A DNA stretch of 43,370 nt from Bacillota bacterium (GTDB lineage Bacteria; Bacillota; Clostridia; Christensenellales; Aristaeellaceae), in NCBI GenBank assembly GCA_023409955.1, contig JAEYQQ010000196.1, forward strand, positions 1 to 43,370, in the 5' to 3' direction. Each line of letters starts with the position of its first letter. Position 1 is the stretch's first letter. The notes beneath the pieces are model-generated. The model searched no databases. It was not told where the DNA came from and saw only the letters and a program-made list of their open reading frames with translations. Shown here in pieces: positions 14,951 to 22,845 of the stretch. The position numbers were made by a program, and so were the translations under genes.

Positions 14951-17626
14951 ATGCAAAAGCAAAAGGGAAAGGTAACGAAAAAAAAAGCCCCGGTCTATTC
15001 ATCCGAGGCCTTGCTTTTGCGTACCGTTTTGGGCATCGTGCTGATTGCACTTGGTGGATTGGGTTTTGTTTCCGTTTTTTCTACCATAGACAGCGCCGTT
15101 TTCAAATATATGCGTCCGGTGGTCCAAGGCCTGGCCGGCGGACTTTGCCTGCTACTCCCTGCCTTTTTTGTTTGGGCAGGGGGACTTGTTGCCTTTTCGG
15201 CCAGAAAGAAAATCAAGATAAGAACTTTTCTGTTATCCTTCTCCATCTATATGTGCATGCTGGCGCTGATTGTGCTGGTGTCGCGCCACCCTGACAACCA
15301 TACATCATACGTTGATTATCCCCTTATGGAATACATCAAGATTGCCAACATGCGGCAAACTTTCGGCAATGGTGAAGGGTTTTGGGATTACATCAGCCGG
15401 GCATACCAGCTGTGCAGCCCAAGGGGGGAAAGCGGCGGTGCCCTGGGCATGCTGCTGGCTTGGCCTTTGTATAAGGGCCTTGGAACAACCGTGAGTGTGG
15501 GGCTGCTGGGCATTGCCATTCTTGGCCTTTTGATATTGCTATCCAAGCTAGATGTCAAGGCCATGGCCTTTAACTTGCGGGAACGCTCTGGTGAAAGAAG
15601 AGAAGCTAAGGAGCAGGCAGCCATGCAACGCCAGGCGGAGGAAGAGGAATGGCGGCGTCAGGAAGCCCAGCGACAGGCGGCTGCCCGTGCTCAAAGCAAT
15701 CTGGCACCTGCCTATCAGCGCAGAGGCGGACCCATGCAGCCTGCGGTAAACAATGCACCAGTATACCGCGGCCCGGAATTGTATGACGAAACCATCGCAC
15801 CTATGGATGAGGCTGGCAGTGCGCCTATGGATGTGGCTGGCGCTATGAAGCGGGCCAAGGGGCGAAAAGTCGTAGAGCCCCCACCGCCACCTGTCTATAC
15901 CCCGCCTAAACCCAAGGAGGACGATCTGCCTTGGGAGGAGGATCCGGTTACCGCCAAGGAGCTGGACAGCAGCCGCAGCATTTTAAAGCCCTTGCGATTC
16001 CCAGGGCGAAAGGATGCTCCTCCCGAAGCCAGGACGCTGGACTTCCCGGATGTAAAGGTGCCAAACATGCAGCCGGAGCAGCGCATGAGCGGGAAGCGTT
16101 TTGATGAACCCGAGCTGAAGCTTCCGCCTGAAAAAACGAAAAAATCCCAGCAAATGAGCATGCAGCTGCCGCCCCCTTATGCCTATCCCACCCTGGAGAT
16201 GCTGAAAATTCCCCGGAAGTCTCAGACAGATACCCGGCTGGAGGATCAGCAGCGTGCCCAGATACTGGAGGAGACACTGCAAAGCTTTGGCATCAGTGCC
16301 CAAGTAAAGCATGTAACCCATGGTCCTACTGTCACCCGCTTTGAACTGGAGCTTGCATCGGGCATTAACGTTAAGCGCATTACCAGCCTGACTGATACCA
16401 TTGCCTTGAATCTGGCAGCAGGCGGCGTCCGTATTGAGGCCCCCATCCCCAACAAAGCACTGGTGGGGGTTGAAGTGCCCAACCGGGAGATTATCAGCGT
16501 TTCCCTTCGGGAGGTGCTGGAAAGCGATGAGATGAACCGGGACGAATCGCCCCTGTCTGTAGCCCTTGGTAAGGATATTGCCGGGCTGCCGATTATTTGC
16601 GACTTGGCGAAAATGCCTCACCTTTTGATTGCAGGTGCAACCGGCAGCGGTAAATCCGTGTGCATTAACAGCATCATCGTCAGCCTTTTGTTCCGCACCT
16701 CACCCAAGCAGGTACGTATGCTTTTGATCGACCCCAAGGTGGTGGAGTTGCAGTGCTACAACGGCATCCCCCATCTTTTGACCCCTGTGGTCAGTGACCC
16801 CCACAAGGCTGCCGGAGCCCTTACCTGGGCGGTGCAGGAGATGATGGAGCGCTATCAAAAGTTCAAGGAGCGCAACGTCCGCGGCATCAGCGGCTACAAC
16901 GCAGCCCTCATGGAAGGCGAAGAGGCCATGCCCCGTATTGTGATCATCATCGACGAATTGGCCGACCTGATGATGGCCAGCAAACGGGAGGTGGAAGAAT
17001 CCATTTGCCGTATCGCCCAGCTGGCCCGGGCTGCAGGCATACACCTTGTGGTTGCCACCCAGCGCCCTTCGGTGGATGTGATTACGGGCCTGATCAAAAA
17101 CAACCTGCCATCCCGTATCGCTTTTGCTGTAGCTTCCGGTACCGATGCCCGCACCATTATGGAGCGGGCAGGAGCCGAAAAGCTGCTGGGCAAGGGTGAC
17201 ATGCTCTACGCACCTGCCGGAGCACTGGCACCCATGCGCGTGCAGGGCTCCTTTGTGTCCGATGATGAGGTGATGAAGGTTACCGACTTTGTACGGGCCC
17301 ACTCTACGCCGGATTATGACCCCAACGTTCAGGAAGTGCTGGACCAGACCAATTCGCCCTCCAATATGGGGGCAGATATGGCCGACTCCACCGGAGATGA
17401 TGGGGACACCCTGGACGAGCTTTTATCACAGGCCATTGAAATGGCCATCGTGGAAGGACAGACATCCATTTCCATGCTGCAAAGAAAAATGCGTATCGGC
17501 TATGCACGGGCAGGCCGTCTCATTGATGAAATGACAAAACGCGGTATCATCAGCCAGGCTGCAGGTGCAAAACCCAGAAAGGTGCTAATTTCTCAGGAAG
17601 AGTTTGAACGTATGGATTTTTCATAA
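14951..17626 (+). CDS. ftsK: FtsK/SpoIIIE DNA translocase
   Basis: An 891-aa membrane-anchored motor that pumps chromosomal DNA through the division septum, and through the sporulation septum in spore formers. The N terminus has about four membrane helices (about residues 22-45, 55-80, 90-110 and 180-196). A long hydrophilic Gln/Pro-rich linker (about 200-430) follows. The motor has the alpha/beta part with GPTVTRFELEL, Walker A GATGSGKS (about 561-568), Walker B IVIIIDELADLM (about 660-671) and VVATQRPSVDVITG. The C-terminal gamma winged helix (about 820-885, ISMLQRKMRIGYARAGRLID) reads the DNA orientation. ATG 14951 follows GGAGGG. Whether it serves vegetative division or sporulation cannot be told from sequence alone. 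Confidence 0.95.
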   Translation: MQKQKGKVTKKKAPVYSSEALLLRTVLGIVLIALGGLGFVSVFSTIDSAVFKYMRPVVQGLAGGLCLLLPAFFVWAGGLVAFSARKKIKIRTFLLSFSIYMCMLALIVLVSRHPDNHTSYVDYPLMEYIKIANMRQTFGNGEGFWDYISRAYQLCSPRGESGGALGMLLAWPLYKGLGTTVSVGLLGIAILGLLILLSKLDVKAMAFNLRERSGERREAKEQAAMQRQAEEEEWRRQEAQRQAAARAQSNLAPAYQRRGGPMQPAVNNAPVYRGPELYDETIAPMDEAGSAPMDVAGAMKRAKGRKVVEPPPPPVYTPPKPKEDDLPWEEDPVTAKELDSSRSILKPLRFPGRKDAPPEARTLDFPDVKVPNMQPEQRMSGKRFDEPELKLPPEKTKKSQQMSMQLPPPYAYPTLEMLKIPRKSQTDTRLEDQQRAQILEETLQSFGISAQVKHVTHGPTVTRFELELASGINVKRITSLTDTIALNLAAGGVRIEAPIPNKALVGVEVPNREIISVSLREVLESDEMNRDESPLSVALGKDIAGLPIICDLAKMPHLLIAGATGSGKSVCINSIIVSLLFRTSPKQVRMLLIDPKVVELQCYNGIPHLLTPVVSDPHKAAGALTWAVQEMMERYQKFKERNVRGISGYNAALMEGEEAMPRIVIIIDELADLMMASKREVEESICRIAQLARAAGIHLVVATQRPSVDVITGLIKNNLPSRIAFAVASGTDARTIMERAGAEKLLGKGDMLYAPAGALAPMRVQGSFVSDDEVMKVTDFVRAHSTPDYDPNVQEVLDQTNSPSNMGADMADSTGDDGDTLDELLSQAIEMAIVEGQTSISMLQRKMRIGYARAGRLIDEMTKRGIISQAAGAKPRKVLISQEEFERMDFS

Positions 17627-17655
17627 GATAAAGGCATGAAGCCGGAGGGTATGCT

Positions 17656-18999
17656 ATGAGTGCTAGGATACGTGATCTAAGGCCCGTATTGCACTTTACA
17701 CCGGAAAAAGGCTGGATCAATGATCCCAACGGATTGGTGTATGACGGGAAGCAGTACCATCTTTTTGCTCAGCACAACCCCGGCGATATTGTCTGGGGCC
17801 CCATGCACTGGCTGCATGCGATAAGCAACGACCTTATCAGCTGGCGGGAAGTGGGCATTGCCTTGTATCCCAATGCTGCGGGCACCATCTTTTCCGGCAG
17901 CGCCGTTATTGACAAAGACAACACCGCCGGCTTTGGTCATGGAGCCATGGTGGTGGTGTATACCCATCATGGAGAAAGCGAAAATCAATGCCTCGCCTAT
18001 TCATTAGATGGCGTTCAGTTTGAGCATTATCAGGGTAATCCGGTCATCCAAAACCCTGGTATCAGGGATTTTCGAGATCCCAAGGTCTTTTGGTATGAAA
18101 AGGGCGGCTGCTGGGTGATGGCGCTTGCTGCCGGGGATTGCATTGCATTTTACCGTTCATACGACTTGAAAACATGGGAAAAGACCGGTGCCTTTGGCAA
18201 GAAGGAAAACCGGTATGGGCATGTGTTTGAATGCCCGGACCTGTTTATGCTCACCGGGCCGGATGGTCGGGAACATTGGGTGCTGCTGACCAGCATGGTT
18301 GCTGAGCCGGATATGGGTGGAAGCCGGATGCAGTATTTCATTGGTTCCTTTCATGGGGAGACATTTTTGCAGGATGTAGATGCTGGGGAAACGCTGTTTG
18401 TGGATGCTGGGATGGACAACTATGCCGGTGTCACCTTCAGCGGAACAGCGGATAAGGTTTATATGGGCTGGGCGGTAAGCCCCGTGTATGCGGGCAGGGT
18501 ACCTGCAAAGGGATACAGGGGCCAAATGACGCTGCCACGCCGCTTGAAGCTCGTTACAGCAAAGGCCGGGCTGAGGCTGGCAGCAGAGCCTTTACTTGCC
18601 GGATCGAATTTTTCTATGGTGACTGATGGCGGCACGTTGCCTACTGGTGCTTTTGAGCTGCAAATCAAAGCGGAAGGTCCTTTTGAAGTGACGTTGCATA
18701 ACGATATTGGTGAAGAGCTGCGCTTTGGGCTAGGCGATGACGGCTGTATTTTTACCGACCGGACCAAGGCTGGCGAAACAGGATTTGATCCTTGGTATGA
18801 ATCGGCCATGTACAGCATCACAAACACCCATCGGAGGCTTGAAGGGCCTTTTGACTTGCGTCTGATCTTGGATCAAACCATTGCAGAGCTTTATGCCGAT
18901 CAAGGCACCTATGTAAATACCATGCTTGTTTATCCCAAGCAAGCGTATACACACGTTTGCATCAAGGGACAGGTATCTGTTCAGAAGGCTTCCTTGTAA
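17656..18999 (+). CDS. GH32 beta-fructosidase (sucrose/sucrose-6-P hydrolase type)
   Basis: A 447-aa cytoplasmic glycosidase (no signal peptide) of family GH32, which hydrolyses terminal beta-fructosides such as sucrose, sucrose-6-phosphate or short fructans. The catalytic landmarks are clear: nucleophile Asp23 in WINDPNG (20-26), the transition-state Asp in FRDPKV (139-144) and acid/base Glu192 in FECPDLF (191-197). The five-blade propeller occupies about 1-310 and a C-terminal beta-sandwich the rest (IKAEGPFEVTLHN, SVQKASL). ATG 17656 is set by GGAGG seven bases upstream. It follows ftsK by 29 bp and precedes the damaged D-aminoacylase. No sucrose PTS or transporter lies nearby, so the substrate remains open. 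Confidence 0.92.
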   Translation: MSARIRDLRPVLHFTPEKGWINDPNGLVYDGKQYHLFAQHNPGDIVWGPMHWLHAISNDLISWREVGIALYPNAAGTIFSGSAVIDKDNTAGFGHGAMVVVYTHHGESENQCLAYSLDGVQFEHYQGNPVIQNPGIRDFRDPKVFWYEKGGCWVMALAAGDCIAFYRSYDLKTWEKTGAFGKKENRYGHVFECPDLFMLTGPDGREHWVLLTSMVAEPDMGGSRMQYFIGSFHGETFLQDVDAGETLFVDAGMDNYAGVTFSGTADKVYMGWAVSPVYAGRVPAKGYRGQMTLPRRLKLVTAKAGLRLAAEPLLAGSNFSMVTDGGTLPTGAFELQIKAEGPFEVTLHNDIGEELRFGLGDDGCIFTDRTKAGETGFDPWYESAMYSITNTHRRLEGPFDLRLILDQTIAELYADQGTYVNTMLVYPKQAYTHVCIKGQVSVQKASL

Positions 19000-19045
19000 A
19001 AGGGGGGCCTTTTATGCTTGGGAACAAAAGAAAGGGGAATGCCCT

Positions 19046-20552
19046 TTGACAGCACTTATCAAAAATGGATTGATTGTGGATGGAACGGGGGAAAAGGCAT
19101 ATGCTGCCGATCTTTTCATCCGGGATGGGCGCATTACGGCCATCGGAAAAATGGAAGATGCCCAGGCCGATGTGGTCGTAGATGCCGCCGGTAAATGCGT
19201 TGCGCCGGGGTTTATTGACGCCCACTCCCACAACGACTGGTTTGTACTCAGGGAAGACAAGGAACGCTTCTTTGCACCCTTTGTCCATCAGGGCATTACC
19301 ACCCAGGTGACGGGCAACTGCGGCTTTTCTCCCTTTGGATTTGATGCGGACTCCAAGCATTTGCATTTGCTGGGCAGCGGGCTTTTTTCGATTTCTGATC
19401 TGCAGCATGGCAGCGATCCCAACCTTAATGGCTTTGCAAAAAAGGTAAATGGGCTGCCATTAAACATTGTGCCGCTTTATGGGCATATGAGCGGTCGGAT
19501 CTCCATCAGCGGGTATGAAAACAGATCTCTTAATGAGAAAGAACTGGATCATTTGGATGAGCTGATGGAGCAGGCGCTTTTGGATGGCGCTGCAGGTATC
19601 TCCCTGGGGCTGATGTATGAACCAGACCGGTACGCGTCTTATGAGGAGCTCAAGCGCGCAGCCAGCGTGGCGGCCAGGCACAACAAAATTCTCAGCGTTC
19701 ACGCCAGAGCTTGTTCGGCGGTATCTACCTCCTACCAGCCGCCGGTGGGGGGCCGTGCCCATAACCTTCGGGCACTGGATGAAATGGTGAATATCGCAAG
19801 GGAAACCGGTGTGAAGGTCCAGTTTTCCCATCTCATTTTCGTAGGCTCAAAAAGCTGGAAGACAGTGGATGAAACCCTTCAAATCATTCGCAAGGTCAAT
19901 GAGGAAGGGCTGGAGTTCATGTATGATTCCTATGCCATGACCTATGGGGCATCGGTAATTACGGTAATCCTTCCGGCATGGTACCTGGCGCTGGATCCTG
20001 CCCAGCGCCGTACCCCTGCTACCCGTATGCGCATCGCCTTGGAAATCGGTGTTACCAAGCGGCTGCTGGGGTTTGACTTTTCCGATATTGTCATGGCCTG
20101 GGTCAAGGAAGGCTATGAACATCTTTGCGGCAAAAGCGTGAAGGAAATTGCCAAGGAATGGGGCATAAGCGACCTTGCAGCATACCTTCGGCTGGTGGAC
20201 ATAAGCGAGGGCTGCGGCAGGGTGCTGATGCACAAGTACCTGACGGAGGACATATTGCAGCGGCTGATGGATGACCCCAAATGCCTGTATATGACCGATG
20301 CATGGGTGGAGGAGCAGGGTATGCAGAACCCGGCCTGCTTTTCCTGCTTTCCGGAGTTTTTACGCCGGGGCAATGCCCGGGGCACCCTGGAGATGACGGT
20401 GCGGCAGATGACCGGAGCAACGGCGGATCGTTATGGCTTAATAGAGCGCGCCCTTTGGCATGGAAGCTGTTTTCATTGCAGGACAGCGGGTGCTGCGTGA
20501 GGGTGAATGGGTGAAAACCAATTTGGGCCGCATCTTACTTAAGGGGAAATAA
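19046..20552 (+). pseudogene. N-acyl-D-amino-acid deacylase (D-aminoacylase), C terminus frameshifted
   Basis: A D-aminoacylase of the amidohydrolase superfamily that releases D-amino acids from N-acyl forms using one or two zinc ions. Visible landmarks: ALIKNGLIVDGTG at the start, the metal motif GFIDAHSHND (about 57-66), TTQVTGNCGFSPFG with the metal Cys (about 88-101), SVHAR, FSHL and MTDAWVEEQGMQNP. The start is TTG 19046, behind AAAGGGG. The main frame stops at 20500 after ERALWHGSCF, which is not a family ending. In another frame, 20460-20552 encodes MEAVFIAGQRVLREGEWV..NLGRILLKGK, the normal C terminus. The missing piece of roughly 30-35 codons (the usual G-ADIVVFD strand) was evidently deleted near 20446-20456, shifting frame. 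Probably inactive or unstable, unless the deletion is an assembly error. Confidence 0.8.
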
Positions 20553-20627
20553 GCTTTGGCGTACCTGCAGATTCTTTGGGGAGGATTGCAACGTATCTTC
20601 TTTTTTCAAAGAAACCCCATCCTGGCC

Positions 20628-20656
20628 TTGACATCCCTCATTCCCCATTGTATAAT
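20628..20656 (+). promoter_or_regulatory. Consensus sigma-A promoter of the T-box-hisS-aspS operon
   Basis: A perfect TTGACA (20628-20633), exactly 17 bp, and a perfect TATAAT (20651-20656). Transcription should begin near 20663, at the foot of the T-box leader. Confidence 0.9.
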
Positions 20657-20662
20657 GCCCCC

Positions 20663-20894
20663 ATATCCGGCGAAGATGGGAAGAGTAGCCTGTTTCCGGC
20701 ATCAAGAGAGAGGAGCCATGGGCTGAAAGCTCCTTTGCCAAGGGACGGGGGAACGACACCCCGGAGCTTCCTGCCAAAAGCAGGCGGTTATCCCCCGTTA
20801 CAGGGATATGAGTGGAAAAGGTTCAGGCCTTTTCAAGCGGGGTGGCACCACGAAGATGTGAAATTCGTCCCATGCAGATGCATGGGGCTTTTTT
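20663..20894 (+). promoter_or_regulatory. T-box leader (tRNA-Asp type, overlapping His codon)
   Basis: A complete T-box riboswitch controlling GNAT-hisS-aspS by tRNA-dependent antitermination. Stem I is readable: AGAGTA on the 5' side of the specifier loop, an AGAGAG bulge (20705-20710), a distal hairpin GGAGC/GCTCC (20712-20716, 20729-20733), and the 3' specifier loop GAACGACA (20751-20758). The specifier is GAC (20755-20757, Asp), followed by the expected purine. CAC (20757-20759, His) overlaps it by one base. Stem III is CCTGC/GCAGG (20770-20784). The T-box GCGGGGTGGCACCACG spans 20838-20853; its TGGC would pair with a tRNA ending GCCA, which fits tRNA-Asp (discriminator G) and not tRNA-His (C). 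The terminator is CCCATGC/GCATGGG (20869-20886) plus TTTTTT. Confidence 0.92.
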
Positions 20895-20937
20895 GTATCT
20901 TCAGGTGATCTGCCTGGAAAGGGGGCTCAACTATTCT

Positions 20938-21444
20938 ATGGAAATCAGATACGCAACCTGGGACGATATTCCCGGCATGGGCCGGGTATATGTGGATACC
21001 TGGAAGGCGGCCTATCAGGGCATGATTCCCCAGGAATTTTTGCATGAGCTGACTTATGAAAGCTGGGAGGAACGATACCGCAGCCGGTTTTCCAAAATGG
21101 AAGGCTATCATGTGGCAGTGCTGACACTTGATGAGAAGATCATTGGTGTAACGAGCTTTTCAAGGTCCAGGGATGAAGACCTGCCGGAGGGTTTTGCGGA
21201 GATCGTATCCATTTATGTGCTGCCTGATTACTGGCATATGGGCTATGGGAAGCAAATGCTTGCATGGGCTGCGGATGAAATAAAAAAGCTGGGCTTTGGG
21301 GATTGCGCTTTGTGGACGCTGGAGGATAACCATCGTGCTCAAAGGGCGTATGAACGGTTCGGCTTTGAGAAAGACGGTGCCCGCAAAAGCCAGGATTTCA
21401 GCGGAACACCGGTTTGGGAAGTTCGTTACCGCAAAAAGCTTTAA
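20938..21444 (+). CDS. GNAT family N-acetyltransferase
   Basis: A 168-aa single-domain GNAT enzyme, transferring acetyl from acetyl-CoA to an amine of unknown identity. The N terminus MEIRYATWDDIPGMGRVYVDTW and the AAYQGMIP loop are typical. The core strand is EIVSIYVLPDYWHMGYGKQML (about 88-108; the GxGxQ-like pyrophosphate loop reads HMGYGKQ), ending with LWTLEDNHRAQRAYERFGF. ATG 20938 is the first start after the T-box terminator; GGGGG (20921-20925) is 12 bp away, a long but usable gap. It is the first gene under T-box control, ahead of hisS and aspS, so it should be induced when charged tRNA-Asp runs low. Why an acetyltransferase is in this operon is unknown. Confidence 0.85.
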   Translation: MEIRYATWDDIPGMGRVYVDTWKAAYQGMIPQEFLHELTYESWEERYRSRFSKMEGYHVAVLTLDEKIIGVTSFSRSRDEDLPEGFAEIVSIYVLPDYWHMGYGKQMLAWAADEIKKLGFGDCALWTLEDNHRAQRAYERFGFEKDGARKSQDFSGTPVWEVRYRKKL

Positions 21445-21506
21445 GTGGAAATCTTCTAAGGCATGTCCTCTTAGGTACATGCATGAGATATGAGGAGGAA
21501 AGAAAG

Positions 21507-22769
21507 ATGTTGACACAAGCACCCAGGGGCACCAAGGATGTGCTCCCCAAAGAAAGCGGCCGCTGGCAGGCGCTGGAGGCCGTTATGCGGGATGCCGCTG
21601 CCATGGCGGGATACCGGGAGATACGCACGCCGGTTTTTGAACATACGGAATTGTTTTTGCGGGGCGTGGGGGATACCACAGACATTGTGCAAAAAGAAAT
21701 GTATACCTTCAAGGATAAGGGAGACCGCTCCATTACACTAAAGCCCGAGGGTACGGCGGGGGCTGTTCGGGCGCTGATTGAGCACAGCCTGTATGCCGAT
21801 GTGCTGCCGGTAAAAATGTACTACCTCAACGCGCCGATCTTCCGGTATGAAGCACCGCAATCCGGCCGGTATCGTGAACACCATCAGTTTGGCTTGGAAT
21901 GCTTCGGCGCCCAGAACCCTTCGGTGGATGCGGAGCTGATTACCCTGGCCTACCGCATGATCGAAAAGCTTGGAGTTACCAACCTTACCGTCAACATCAA
22001 CAGCATTGGCTGCCCCAAATGCCGCCCCAATTACCATGCACGGCTGAAAGAGTTCTTGGCAGGCAAGCTCAGCGACTTATGCGGCTCCTGCAAGGAGCGC
22101 TTTGAACGCAATCCCTTAAGGGCCCTTGACTGCAAGGAGGAAAAATGCCAGCGGCTTGTTAAGGATGCCCCCAATATGCTGGATATGCTGTGCGATGAAT
22201 GCGGCGATCATTTTTCCAAGCTGCAGCAATACCTTGCCACTGCCGGGCTGCCCTATGCTGTGGACAGCCGCATTGTTCGTGGGTTGGATTATTACACTAA
22301 AACAGTGTTTGAGCTGATTATCGCAACGCCAAACGGCAACCTGACGGTCTGTGGCGGCGGGCGGTATGACCGGCTGGTGGAAGAACTGGGCGGTCCCTCT
22401 ATGCCGGGTGTTGGATTTGGCATGGGCATTGAACGTCTGCTGATGCTGCTGGAAAGCCAAAACGTTGCGCTTGATGTGGGTCGGCAAGTGGATGTATATG
22501 TGGCCTCTCTAGGCGATGATGCCAAGCTGCCTGCCTACAAGCTGATGCTTGCTTTGCGGGAGGCCGGAATCAAGGCCGAATGCGATCACATGGGCAGGAG
22601 CTTAAAAGCACAATTCAAGTATGCCGATAAGCTGCAAACCCCCTTCATTGCCATATTGGGGGGCGATGAGCTGCAAAAGGGTGTTGTAAAGGTACGGGAT
22701 ATGAGCACCCGGGAAGAGAAGGAAATACCCATCGATCAAGCGGCTCAAGAAATCAAATCGCTGCTGTAA
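21507..22769 (+). CDS. hisS: Histidyl-tRNA synthetase
   Basis: A 420-aa class II aminoacyl-tRNA synthetase that charges tRNA-His. It begins LTQAPRGTKDVLP, as HisRS proteins do. Motif 2 is in FRYEAPQSGRYREHHQFG (about 113-130), the HisA signature is RGLDYYTKTVFE (about 260-271), motif 3 is GFGMGIERLL (about 304-313), and the C-terminal anticodon-binding domain follows (VDVYVASLGDDAK to the end). A CxxC pair set in the insertion (IGCPKCRP, LCGSCKERF, CDECGD) could bind zinc. ATG 21507 is set by GAGGAGG (21492-21498). It is followed 76 bp later by aspS in the same T-box-controlled operon. Confidence 0.97.
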   Translation: MLTQAPRGTKDVLPKESGRWQALEAVMRDAAAMAGYREIRTPVFEHTELFLRGVGDTTDIVQKEMYTFKDKGDRSITLKPEGTAGAVRALIEHSLYADVLPVKMYYLNAPIFRYEAPQSGRYREHHQFGLECFGAQNPSVDAELITLAYRMIEKLGVTNLTVNINSIGCPKCRPNYHARLKEFLAGKLSDLCGSCKERFERNPLRALDCKEEKCQRLVKDAPNMLDMLCDECGDHFSKLQQYLATAGLPYAVDSRIVRGLDYYTKTVFELIIATPNGNLTVCGGGRYDRLVEELGGPSMPGVGFGMGIERLLMLLESQNVALDVGRQVDVYVASLGDDAKLPAYKLMLALREAGIKAECDHMGRSLKAQFKYADKLQTPFIAILGGDELQKGVVKVRDMSTREEKEIPIDQAAQEIKSLL

Positions 22770-22845
22770 ATGCAGCAAGATGGTAATAGGCTTAAAAGTT
22801 GATTGCGGCCGGAAGGTCTGCCGCAAATTTGGGAGGAGAAATTTT

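Noticed and set aside
20451..20500. Genuine alternative C terminus of the D-aminoacylase
   Set aside because: The residues HGSCFHCRTAGAA match nothing in the family, and the expected ending is present in another frame immediately downstream.
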